Positions 27,632 to 35,455 of a DNA stretch of 36,358 nt are shown here, one piece after another. Within the stretch, counting starts at the first letter, position 1, and every line of letters begins with the position of its first letter. This DNA comes from Acidobacteriota bacterium (lineage in GTDB: Bacteria > Acidobacteriota > Thermoanaerobaculia > Multivoradales > SZUA-115). The stretch covers positions 1-36,358 of the forward strand of contig JAJRVQ010000151.1 in the NCBI GenBank assembly GCA_024277255.1. The letters run 5' to 3'. The notes beneath the pieces were generated by a model. It had not been told where the DNA came from. It saw only the letters and a program-made list of their open reading frames with translations, and did no database searches. The position numbers were made by a program, and so were the translations under genes.

Positions 27632-27737
27632 CTACCCTCACCCCTATCCCCTCTCCCGAAGGGAGAGGGGGACCAAACTCCACCACCACCCTTCCAAGAC
27701 ATAGCCCTCTCCCTCTGGGAGAGGGTTGGGTGAGGGT
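27632..27737. repeat. Palindromic intergenic element (MITE-like)
   Basis: The element begins ACCCTCACCC and ends GGGTGAGGGT, an inverted pair of 10 bases. Inside are two hairpins, CCCTCTCCC-gaa-GGGAGAGGG near 27649-27669 and CCCTCTCCC-tct-GGGAGAGGG near 27705-27725. Very similar CTCTCCC/GGGAGAG elements with flanking ACCCTCACCC are known as common repeats in many high-GC genomes. The remaining bases of the stretch 27584-27953 show no gene. Confidence 0.75.
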
Positions 27738-27953
27738 CCGCTCTACTATTTGCCTGCCACGCCGCTCTGATAGCGTCGCAGTCCAACGTTGCCCCAAAGG
27801 CAGCCGAGAATCCGAGCCTGTACTGATCCGCGACCTCTACTCCTCAGTGACCGGTACCCATCCAACAACCTATGAAGATCACATCTCAAAACGCCAGCGC
27901 AGCTGTCGCCCGAGAAATGACCGACACCGAATCTAGAAGGTCGGTGTAGTCGA

Positions 27954-28754
27954 ATGATCCGTCGCATGGCCTGGGCCCTTCTCGACAGTCTAGGAGCTAG
28001 GTCGTGGCGGCTGAAGAACGGTCCAGCCCGTGGCTTAGAGATCTACGCCCCGGCTCGTCGAGGAGTCGGTTTTCGTAGTGGCCGCTACGAACCGTGGGTT
28101 GCCGCCCGCTTGGCGCAACAGGCGCAGCTCGGGGCTACCGTAGTGGATGCGGGAGCACATCTGGGGTTTCACACCCTGGCGCTGGCCAGTTGCGTTGGCC
28201 CCAGTGGCCGTGTCTTCGCTTTCGAACCGGCGCCGACCGCTGGCGCGCTCTTGGATCGAACCCTCCGGCGAAACCATTTGCCACAGGTGGAGCGACTAGC
28301 CCTCGCGCTGAGCGACCGGCAAGGCACCGCCACCTTGCGGCAGACAGCCAACGCAGCGATGAATCACCTGGTCCCTGCCAACCCATCATCAACAGAGCCC
28401 CAAGACACCACTCAGGTGCAGACCACCACACTGGATCACTGGGCCTCGGAGCGCGCACTTCAACGGTTGGATTTACTAAAAATCGACGTCGAAGGCGGCG
28501 AACTCGCCCTCCTGCGTGGTGGGCGCCAAACCCTCGAGCAATTTCGGCCTACCCTCGTTTGCGAGCTACACTCCCACCCATCCTTACCAGCGCGCCCCAG
28601 CCAAGTGGTGGCGGAGCTGAGGGGCCAAAACTATGAGGTTGACCGCCTTGGGCCGGGTTTGGAGCTGGACGAAGCCGTGGCCCTAGCAGAGAGCGAGTCA
28701 CACCCCGGAGAGATGACGATCCTCCATGTGGAAGCGGTACCCATGGCGCGGTAG
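27954..28754 (+). CDS. FkbM-family SAM-dependent methyltransferase
   Basis: The 266-residue protein has the FkbM fold: VVDAGAHLGFHTLALAS is the SAM-binding loop (about 63-79), RVFAFEPAP follows, and LLKIDVEGGELALLRGG is the characteristic second signature (about 174-190). Family members methylate hydroxyl groups, often on sugars or polyketides. No glycan or secondary-metabolite genes lie nearby, so the substrate is open. ATG 27954 has a poor ribosome-binding site. The gene stands alone between repeats and a probable accessory gene. Confidence 0.9.
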   Translation: MIRRMAWALLDSLGARSWRLKNGPARGLEIYAPARRGVGFRSGRYEPWVAARLAQQAQLGATVVDAGAHLGFHTLALASCVGPSGRVFAFEPAPTAGALLDRTLRRNHLPQVERLALALSDRQGTATLRQTANAAMNHLVPANPSSTEPQDTTQVQTTTLDHWASERALQRLDLLKIDVEGGELALLRGGRQTLEQFRPTLVCELHSHPSLPARPSQVVAELRGQNYEVDRLGPGLELDEAVALAESESHPGEMTILHVEAVPMAR

Positions 28755-28853
28755 AAGGTACCACCACCTACGAAGCGGCTGCCGCCTCGCTGGAACTTCA
28801 CCCGGCGCGCAATAATCCATCGAGAACAAGTTCACATCCGCCCATAGGCTAGG

Positions 28854-29417
28854 ATGGGCCGCGTGAGACAGGTAGAGAAGAATCTTGAACTTTGCATCGT
28901 TGACGCCTGGCCATCGGGGTTCGGTGACCACCTGTTCAAGGCATGTGGCTTACCACTGCCTGCACCGACACAACGGCCGAAGAAGAAGCGCCTCCCGGCC
29001 ACCGACATTGCCTGGCGCGAATTCGATCTCATCACCGTGCCGTTCCAACTCGACGGCAAGAGCTGCCGACTCGTCATGGAACTCAAGCACGGTGCCATCG
29101 GCTATGGGTCCATTGGTCAAGTAATCTTCTACAAGCATGTACTCGCGCCAAGGCACGAAGAACTCCTCAAGGCGGACAGACTAGTCTTCGTGCTCATCGC
29201 CGCCACGCCCAACCCAAAACGGTGGTCCAAGCAAGGCAAACTCGAAAACGGCAGACTTGAAAGCGACGCCGAGGAGTTCGTCAAACTGTTTAGATGCTGT
29301 TACTGGCCGGATCCCGATATCCACGCCTTGTCGTATGACCAACTCGGGCTATCCCGGTCAGACGACGATCAGTGGCACTGGAGCACTGCGCAAGAAGGCG
29401 ATTGCGCGGCGCCATGA
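28854..29417 (+). CDS. Hypothetical protein, possible PD-(D/E)XK-like fold
   Basis: I do not recognise a named family in this 187-residue protein. The central part, WREFDLITVPF then RLVMELKHGAIG and GQVIFYKHVL, has the pattern D, then about 15 residues, then ELK, then a helix starting with Gln. This is the arrangement of the PD-(D/E)XK nuclease-like fold. There is no signal peptide. It stands alone, without restriction-methylation genes. GTG 28863 is an alternative start to ATG 28854. The stop (29415-29417) is followed almost at once by a copy of the dispersed ACTTACTACGTG motif. Codon choice is less C/G-biased at third positions than in the neighbours, which suggests acquisition. Confidence 0.65.
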   Translation: MGRVRQVEKNLELCIVDAWPSGFGDHLFKACGLPLPAPTQRPKKKRLPATDIAWREFDLITVPFQLDGKSCRLVMELKHGAIGYGSIGQVIFYKHVLAPRHEELLKADRLVFVLIAATPNPKRWSKQGKLENGRLESDAEEFVKLFRCCYWPDPDIHALSYDQLGLSRSDDDQWHWSTAQEGDCAAP

Positions 29418-29551
29418 GTGGACTTACTACGTGGCCGCCATCTCCTCAGCAGTCACCTCTTCATTCGGCCAAACACTGAGAATCAGGTTCAGATGAAGGA
29501 ACCACGTCAATCGGTCTACTTCCGAGCCGAAGGCGGGAATTTTCTTGGGCT

Positions 29552-31132
29552 CTACTCCAGCGAGTATCCGTGATACTTCAACCAGCCTTTGGATTCCGCG
29601 TCGCCGCGAGCGGCGAGTAGGCGTTTAAAAATGGCGGCACGCTCTGGATTGCGCGCACTGCCGTTCCAACCCTCATCATAAAAATGGCCAAGATCACTAA
29701 TCGCCCACCAGTTCCCCGTTTCTCCGGCCCTCTCCAGCCAACTGCGCCCTTCTTCCATGTCGCGCCGCACTAGCTCACCTTGCATCAGCGCGTTACCCAA
29801 GTGCATCATGCAGAACCCATTGCCTCCCCGCGCACACCGTCGCCACCAAGCGAGACCACCCTTAGCGTCTTGCGCAAACTGGTCTCCATGAATCAAAGAG
29901 CTACCCAGGAGGCGCATGGCATCTAGCGAGCCTGCTTCAGCGGCGCCTCGCAAGAGCCCAACCGCCCGTTTGGCGTCACTTTGCTGGCCGCTGGCGAAAA
30001 GCCTTCGCGCGAGAAGCGCTCCCGCCGCGGCATCGCCCTGCGCGACTCGTGACTCCAGCCGTGCAAGGCCCTTTTCATGAAGCGCCAGAGCGCGCGGAGT
30101 GATGGTCGTCTCGCGAAGCCATCGCTGGAGGCCGTCGGAACCCAGGACCGCCGCCATGTCGCGCCAGTGGTCGGCTTGCGCCGGATCGCGCTCCACCGCG
30201 ATCCCGGTTTCATTGAGAAAGAACAACAACTCAGCAGCGAGGGTCAAGTTGGGCGCGGCCTGGCTGAGAAGTTCCACCGCGCGAGCCTCGTCCTGTTGAC
30301 CTCCATCCCCGGTCAACAAGGCAAAGGCCAGGTTGTAGAGCGCATCCGGCGATTGGTCGGCGGCGGCCCTTTTCAACCAAGGAAGAGCCTCGGCGGGGTC
30401 GGGTTCCAAACACCCTTCCCGCCCGTAATACAGCAACTGCGCCAGCCACTTGGCGGCTGAGGCCGACCCCGCCTGCTGCGCCTTGCGGTACCAACCGAGA
30501 GCGCGTTGGCATCTCGCCGGCTTGGCCCGCGGCTGGGCCAGGAGATTTGCGCAGCTCACCATCGCTGACACATTGCCCATTTGCGCCGCTCGGCAGTATG
30601 CAGCCATTGCCGCGGCTGAATCCGGTGCCGCAAGACCGTGGCCCACGCTGGCCATCCAGCCTAGGTTGAGCAAAGCCCAGTCTTGCCCTACGGTCGCCGC
30701 CTTTTCCAGCCATTCCCGCGCCCGAAGGTAGTTCACCGACCGCCCCATCCCTACCAGCCAGGCCGTGCCGATGAGGTACTGGCAATAGCCGTCTCCCGCC
30801 GTGGCCTTGGTCTCCACCACTTCGTTCACCGGCACCAGCTGAGACGCGGCGCCGGCTCGGTCCCGCTGCCAGGGGGTGCTACCCATATGGCGCAACAACG
30901 CAATGCGAAACACCGCCTCCGGGCAACCGGCCGCGGCTGCTTGCTCGAAGAGCGGGCGCGCGGCGTCGGGATCGTAGCTCCCGCCCGCTCCCGAGTGGAG
31001 GGCTTCGGCTTCGGCGAGCGGCGCACAGCCTTCCCCAGCCGCTCCCTGGCTCGTCGTCTGCGCCACCAGTTCCGCAGAGGCCAACACGGTAATCACACTC
31101 CATGCGATGAGGACCGATCTTCTTAAAGCCAT
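29552..31132 (-). CDS. Secreted Sel1-repeat protein
   Basis: From ATG 31132 the protein has 526 residues: a signal peptide (ALRRSVLIAWSVITVLASAE, cleavage near LVA-Q) and then many Sel1-like repeats, short helix pairs related to TPRs, for example AAAMAAYCRAAQMGNVSAMV and GHFYDEGWNGSARNPERAAI. Sel1 proteins are adaptors for protein complexes and are often exported. GAGGGG lies five bases before ATG 31132. A GTG at 31138 would overlap the upstream stop by four bases and is the other option. The gene is translationally linked to the TPR-like gene upstream. Confidence 0.88.
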   Translation of the reverse strand: MALRRSVLIAWSVITVLASAELVAQTTSQGAAGEGCAPLAEAEALHSGAGGSYDPDAARPLFEQAAAAGCPEAVFRIALLRHMGSTPWQRDRAGAASQLVPVNEVVETKATAGDGYCQYLIGTAWLVGMGRSVNYLRAREWLEKAATVGQDWALLNLGWMASVGHGLAAPDSAAAMAAYCRAAQMGNVSAMVSCANLLAQPRAKPARCQRALGWYRKAQQAGSASAAKWLAQLLYYGREGCLEPDPAEALPWLKRAAADQSPDALYNLAFALLTGDGGQQDEARAVELLSQAAPNLTLAAELLFFLNETGIAVERDPAQADHWRDMAAVLGSDGLQRWLRETTITPRALALHEKGLARLESRVAQGDAAAGALLARRLFASGQQSDAKRAVGLLRGAAEAGSLDAMRLLGSSLIHGDQFAQDAKGGLAWWRRCARGGNGFCMMHLGNALMQGELVRRDMEEGRSWLERAGETGNWWAISDLGHFYDEGWNGSARNPERAAIFKRLLAARGDAESKGWLKYHGYSLE

Positions 31133-31134
31133 AC

Positions 31135-33414
31135 TCACCCCTCTTTCTTGCCAAAGGCCTCATAGGCTTTCCGCAGGTCCGCATTGACGTAGGCCGGTTC
31201 GCCTCCTTCGGGAAGCGCATCCCGCGCCTCCAACAGCAAGTCGATGGCACGTCGTGGCGAGTCGAGGCGTAAGTGGCCACGCCCCAGCACCAGCAAGAAT
31301 CCATAAGGCAAGGGATCCAGTTCATGACGGGCACGAGAAAGAAGCAACTCTAGCGCCGCGAGATCTCCTTGGTCGCTCTTCGTCTGAGCCAACCCAATCC
31401 AGCCTTCCTCACCTTTCGGGTTCAGCTCCACCATACGCTCGAAGGCCCTCTCGGCCAGCGGCTCATCTCCCAGCGACCTGGCGCGCGCCGCCAGGGCGCG
31501 CAGCTCTTGTACCGTCTCGGGAAGGCGCCGTTGGCCTTGCGCCAAAGCTCTCTTGGCGGCGGAGAAACTGCCGATTTCTTCCAGCAAAGTCACCGTACAG
31601 GTGCCGGAGTCCCGGGAAGCCAGTGCCCGGGGATAATCCGCGCACAGCTTTGCCGCCAGCCGCCCCAGCGACTCCTCACCCTGTTCTTGGTTCGCCACCG
31701 CCAACAGAATCAACGCCGCCTCGCGACGCGGTCGTGACGAGTTCAGCTGCGCCCACGCCGCCCTCTCCGCTGCCTGGATATCGCCTTGCTCCAGGGCCCG
31801 TTGAGCGCTCAGGAAGTGAGCCAACGCCAGAGATTCCTCATCGCCGCGGTTCACCAGATCCTGAACCACCTGACGCGCTTCATTCTCGTGGCCCGAAACG
31901 AAGAGAATCTCCCACAACGGCTCAAAAAGCCGACTGTCGTAACCCTGGCTCAGTCGTCCCCGCAACAGATCCGCGGCTTCGTCGTAGCGCTCCCGCTGGC
32001 GCAACTCGGCCGCCAGCTGCAAAACCTCGCCGTTGCGAAAGCCGTCAGGCAGCGACCGACTCCAGCGCTGAAGCAACGCCAGCCGGTCCCCGTGGCGGCC
32101 CTCCACTCGATAGATGCGCTCGAGCGCCAGCCAAACTTCCCGCACCCCTGCTTCCTGGCGCAGTCGTCCCGCCACCACCTCGGCCGACTGGCCAGGAAGT
32201 TCCCCCTCGAAGAAGCCGTTGCGCTGCCAGCTCCAAGCATTGACCAAGCCCGCCAATGTCTTTGCTGGCGCAACGCGTAGCAGCTGTAGAAACAGGGAGC
32301 TGGCGGAGGGCTGCCGCGCACATTCAAGCAATGGTTGGGCCAGAGATGATGCCTGTTCCAACGCCAGCTTCCACTCCAAGAGGCCGCGCAGCAGGCGGAC
32401 GCGTTCATCGCAACCGCCCGGCGCGGGAATCCGCCGAACAATCCCCAGCGTCGCTGTCAGACGCAGCTCCTCGGGAAGCTCGCCGATCGTCTCTAGTGCT
32501 CGCGACCAGTTGCCCTCCGCAGCGGTCTGATCCACCAAAGCCATCGCCGCTCTACCGGCCAGATCCGGCTGGTCGGTCCGCGCCGCCAGCTGGGCCAAGC
32601 AGTCGCGACCTTTCGCTTGGAATGCACCGCCACGCTTGCGGACCAGCCGCGAACACAGGCCTAGCGTCACCTCGTCAGATTTTATCGTGGCCAGCCGGCG
32701 ATCGAGCATCTCGACAGTGCGCTGCGGCTCCCGATCGTCCAACCCCAGGTTCAGCCAGCTGGCCATGAGTTGCGGATCTTCCGGCGCAAGATCCGCCCAA
32801 CGAAGCACCCACTCGACGGCACGCTCTGTATTGCCCACCGACCGCTCATGGCCGACGAGCAATCGGTAGGCGGCGGGATCGTCCGGCGAGCGCCGCAGAA
32901 AGTCCTTCAGCAGTTGCCTGGCGCCTTGCTCATCACCACGATTGCGCCGCACCACGACGGCTCTTTCGACCGGTAGCGGATCAGCCGGGTAGCGCTCGAT
33001 GAAATCGAGCAAGGCCGCTTCACGAGCTGCGGGATCAACCCCTGAGTCCAGCTGGACCAACTCCGGGCCAGCATCTTGCGGACGCGCCTCGCGCCACTGC
33101 CGAAGCACCCGCTGCTGCGCCTCCTTGCGAAGGGCCTGCTGCTGCTCCTGGCTGAGTTCCACCCCTTCCGCCCAAGCACGAGCGTGCACGGCGGCCGCCT
33201 CGGCCCACAGCAGCGCCGTCCAGAGCCGAAACGACTCTGGATGCTCCGCAACCCTGACCCGCAGCTGCGCGAGTTGAGCTTCGCTCTCCTCCAGCCGCTC
33301 GAGCGGAGTAGGTTCTTGACCTTCGAGAGTTCCGCTCAAGCCGGGTTGGATCACCACCACCCCCAGCGCCAGCCACCAAACGAGAACCTTGACCACTTTG
33401 GATCGAAATCTCAT
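31135..33414 (-). CDS. Secreted TPR-like repeat protein
   Basis: The 759-residue protein has a signal peptide (MRFRSKVVKVLVWWLALGVV, cleavage near LSG or GQE) followed by a solenoid of degenerate helical repeats rich in Leu, Ala, Arg and Glu. Recognisable TPR-type units include PAAYRLLVGHERSVGNTERA and LAERAFERMVELNPKGEEGW. GGAGGTGG lies just before the ATG at 33414. A TAGAAT hexamer (complement of 33441-33446) upstream could be a -10 box, with no clear -35. It forms a two-gene unit with the Sel1 gene. Function unknown; a periplasmic assembly or scaffold role is a guess. Confidence 0.85.
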   Translation of the reverse strand: MRFRSKVVKVLVWWLALGVVVIQPGLSGTLEGQEPTPLERLEESEAQLAQLRVRVAEHPESFRLWTALLWAEAAAVHARAWAEGVELSQEQQQALRKEAQQRVLRQWREARPQDAGPELVQLDSGVDPAAREAALLDFIERYPADPLPVERAVVVRRNRGDEQGARQLLKDFLRRSPDDPAAYRLLVGHERSVGNTERAVEWVLRWADLAPEDPQLMASWLNLGLDDREPQRTVEMLDRRLATIKSDEVTLGLCSRLVRKRGGAFQAKGRDCLAQLAARTDQPDLAGRAAMALVDQTAAEGNWSRALETIGELPEELRLTATLGIVRRIPAPGGCDERVRLLRGLLEWKLALEQASSLAQPLLECARQPSASSLFLQLLRVAPAKTLAGLVNAWSWQRNGFFEGELPGQSAEVVAGRLRQEAGVREVWLALERIYRVEGRHGDRLALLQRWSRSLPDGFRNGEVLQLAAELRQRERYDEAADLLRGRLSQGYDSRLFEPLWEILFVSGHENEARQVVQDLVNRGDEESLALAHFLSAQRALEQGDIQAAERAAWAQLNSSRPRREAALILLAVANQEQGEESLGRLAAKLCADYPRALASRDSGTCTVTLLEEIGSFSAAKRALAQGQRRLPETVQELRALAARARSLGDEPLAERAFERMVELNPKGEEGWIGLAQTKSDQGDLAALELLLSRARHELDPLPYGFLLVLGRGHLRLDSPRRAIDLLLEARDALPEGGEPAYVNADLRKAYEAFGKKEG

Positions 33415-33571
33415 CGGCCACCTCCATCGTGAACCTTAAGATTCTATCCGATCTTCAGGGCGAACTGAATAGTGAACCTGCAAACACAGGACTGTTCAAG
33501 TACCATCCCCTCAGCGGCCCAACACCCGAGAGGCTGAGACCCGCAACACCCGAACCTGTTCAGCAGAATCA

Positions 33572-33880
33572 ATGGCCGGTAGAACGAACCACTCTTCGCC
33601 GACCGGCGAGCGTCTGGTGCTCCTTGCTGGCATGGATGGAACAGGCCGCATGGCCGAGCTGTTTGACGTCTCGCTCGACTTCCTCGCCTTCGATGACCGC
33701 AAGGAAACCCGCAACGGCGCCCAGATCGCCGACCGAGAGCTGCTAGAGAAGATCCAGACCATCGACCGACTCCCCGAGGCCGAGAAGACCACCGTCAATG
33801 CCGTACTCAACTCCTTCATCCTCGAGGAGCAGTTTCAGAGGCTGGCGCGGGGAGAGAAGGCCAGGCAGGTGAGCGGATAG
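33572..33880 (+). pseudogene. Chimeric fragment ending in the C-terminus of an XRE-type regulator
   Basis: The 102-residue frame has two unlike halves. Residues about 12-27, TGERLVLLAGMDGTGRM, look like the start of an alpha/beta-hydrolase, where LVLLPGMDGTG is common. From about residue 29 on (AELFDVSLDFLAFDDRKETR to LNSFILEEQFQRL) it is the C-terminal half of a Cro/CI-type regulator, normally preceded by a DNA-binding domain that is missing here. A fusion of two broken genes near 33650 is the simplest reading. It is unlikely to work as a regulator. Confidence 0.65.
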
Positions 33881-33975
33881 GCAGGGCGGCTGGGCTGGCG
33901 AGACGGCGGGGTGATCTGAAACGACCCCCGTAAATTGCTGAATCCAATGAGTTTTACTACGTGCCCGCCACCTAG

Positions 33976-34207
33976 TCGGTCGGCTGTAGATGAGGCGGTA
34001 GTTTCCGAGGATGAGTTCTCGCAGCTCAAGCGGCTCCAGCTCAGGGACGCGTCGGCCACGCTCCGACAGCTCGTTCAGTGAACGCGCGGCGCTGCGGCTC
34101 CTACGGACGAAGCGGGAGGCAGCGAAGGGGGCGTCCTCGGCGATGTTGTCCGCAATTTCTTGGAGATCGTCGGCAGCAGTACGAGTCCACCTTACTCGTC
34201 GAGCCAC
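33976..34207 (-). pseudogene. ParE/RelE-like toxin with a replaced C-terminus
   Basis: The frame starts with GTG at 34207 and overlaps the antitoxin gene by 16 bases. Residues 1-75 match the ParE/RelE superfamily: RVRWTRTAADDLQEIADNIA, then SLNELSERGRRVPEL, then LRELILGNYRLIYS. After RLIYS the family normally continues with a strand of the type V.V..V.HG.R. Here it reads RPTRWRARSKTHWIQQF, and the frame runs on to 33743 across unrelated DNA. The break, near 33980, lies in a copy of the dispersed TACTACGTG motif. Toxicity is doubtful because the last strand and its catalytic residues are lost. Confidence 0.7.
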
Positions 34208-34383
34208 TGGGCCATCTTCTGCTCCACTTCTTCCTGCTCCAGGACGCGACCTTGACGAATGTCCTCGAGCCCTTGGTCGACCTTGTGGTGCAGGTAGATG
34301 CGGTACTCGATGTCCTGATACGAGACGTCTTCCGGCATCTCATCGAGAAGCTGGCGGACTTGCTCTTTGGCAGTGACAGACAT
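34192..34383 (-). CDS. Antitoxin of a ParE/RelE-type toxin-antitoxin pair
   Basis: The 63-residue protein starts at ATG 34383 (MSVTAKEQVRQLLDEMPEDV) and continues YQDIEYRIYLHHKVDQGLED to QKMAQWLDE. The small size, the LLDxMPEDxSxxDIxYxxY pattern and its place directly upstream of the toxin frame, overlapping it by 16 bases, identify it as the antitoxin. It normally binds the toxin and represses its own promoter. The gene appears intact. A longer frame upstream to 34473 runs into the palindromic repeat and is not supported. Confidence 0.8.
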   Translation of the reverse strand: MSVTAKEQVRQLLDEMPEDVSYQDIEYRIYLHHKVDQGLEDIRQGRVLEQEEVEQKMAQWLDE

Positions 34384-34439
34384 GGATCTATTGTAACTCC
34401 TATCGGACGAGCTGTGCCTTGGTAGCCGAAGCACAGCCA

Positions 34440-34530
34440 CAGCTTGGCGCTGGCGGCGTAGCCGCCGAGCCAAGCTGCGAGTCCCCTGGGCGGGCGGTGC
34501 AGTGAGGGGCGTCAGCCTCTCGCGAGTGGG
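34440..34530. repeat. Palindromic repeat element, copy A
   Basis: The element has a long inverted repeat, AGCTTGGC-gct-GGCGGC-gta-GCCGCC-ga-GCCAAGCT (34441-34476). It is followed by a conserved tail, GCGAGTCCCC, GGGCGGGCGGTGCAG and GGGGCGTCAGCCTCTCGCG, in which GAGG and CCTC can also pair. A second copy at 36225-36314 has only a few differences. It lies between the antitoxin gene and a truncated regulator. Confidence 0.85.
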
Positions 34531-34582
34531 TTCTGGGACGGGAGGGGGCGCACGGGGCCAGACGGGGCCGGTCGGCGGAGGC

Positions 34583-34690
34583 GAGGCCGACGATCAAGAA
34601 GCCGTCATCCGACTCCTCGACGCCATGATCCTCAAGAAGAAGGTTCAGGCAACGCTAGACCGCAGCGAAGCGCGTACCGCTGCTGGCTAG
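34583..34690 (+). pseudogene. C-terminal remnant of a second XRE-type regulator
   Basis: The frame ending at 34690 reads EADDQEAVIRLLDAMILKKK and then VQATLDRSEARTAAG. This resembles the last helix of Cro/CI-type regulators, where DR.AVIR.LDAMI is usual. The preceding codons come from DNA next to the palindromic repeat, so the DNA-binding part is missing. The match is short, hence moderate confidence. Confidence 0.5.
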
Positions 34691-34945
34691 AGGGGCAAGA
34701 ACGCCCACGACGACTCGAGAGCACCTATCTCGCTGAAAGCAAAGGACTTTACTACGTGCATGGCGCCTGGTCCCGGCGGCAACCGTTCGATACAGGAAGT
34801 AGGAAAACAGCTACCAAATAACCGCACCTCGTCAGTTGGTGCGACTGCCCTGACGGCGACCCCAGCCAACGAGGTGGCGAGCATTGACTGCCCCCCTGGC
34901 CTCTCCGACCTTACGAAGTGAGTGGCACCTGGTCGGGTCGGTTCT
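34691..34945. other. Gene-free stretch with a dispersed motif copy
   Basis: No supported gene is seen. AAAGGACTTTACTACGTGC at 34741-34759 followed by GGCGCCTGG (34762-34770) is a copy of the dispersed motif, and GTGGCACCTGG (34922-34932) matches the tail of the 20-kb copy. Confidence 0.5.
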
Positions 34946-35383
34946 TCAATCGACTGAGATCCTGTCGGGACTGACCGTCCAGAAGAGAAGAGCAGCTGGA
35001 GCCTTTGTGATGGCCGCGAACTCTCTCTGCACAGAGTCTGTTCTGGCCATGACGAACTCTGCCTCCCTAGCTGTCTTGAGAGAGAACGGACACTTCCTGA
35101 ATGGAACCGCCGGCAGTACGCTCTCATAGGTGTCGAAACCGAGATGTCGAAGAGCTTCCTCAACCTCGGAGATCGAAACGGCCGCGAACTCTGAGCGAGA
35201 GCAACTATTGTTGGTATCCAAATCGTGGAGATCAACTATAGGTCCAGCATTCTTCGGCAATACATCTGGGAGCCAGCCTCTCCCAAAGAATCCCGCTTGC
35301 TCTGCTGCCGCAGCACTCTCGAATCGCTCTTCTACCCGCATGCAGGCAGAGCAGATGACAAGGGATATTATGGCTACAAACAT
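34946..35383 (-). CDS. Putative lipoprotein, possible immunity partner of the Rhs tip
   Basis: From ATG 35383 the protein has 145 residues. It starts MFVAIISLVICSACMRVEER, a short lipoprotein signal with lipobox CSAC. The mature part reads ERFESAAAAEQAGFFGRGWL, then PDVLPKNAGPIVDLHDLDTN. This pattern (RGWLP...P..A..I...HDLDTN) recurs in small conserved lipoproteins of unknown function as I recall them. The stop of the Rhs tip lies 72 bases upstream in the same direction. Small genes just after an Rhs toxin tip normally encode its immunity protein, so that role is plausible. AGGAG near 35413-35417 suits a TTG at 35407 or 35413 as alternative starts. Confidence 0.65.
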   Translation of the reverse strand: MFVAIISLVICSACMRVEERFESAAAAEQAGFFGRGWLPDVLPKNAGPIVDLHDLDTNNSCSRSEFAAVSISEVEEALRHLGFDTYESVLPAVPFRKCPFSLKTAREAEFVMARTDSVQREFAAITKAPAALLFWTVSPDRISVD

Positions 35384-35455
35384 CCCGAAGGAATCTCTCC
35401 CTAGCAATGGCAACTCCTAGGAAAAATCATGGTCGTTGTTCTACGATCGGTGTCT

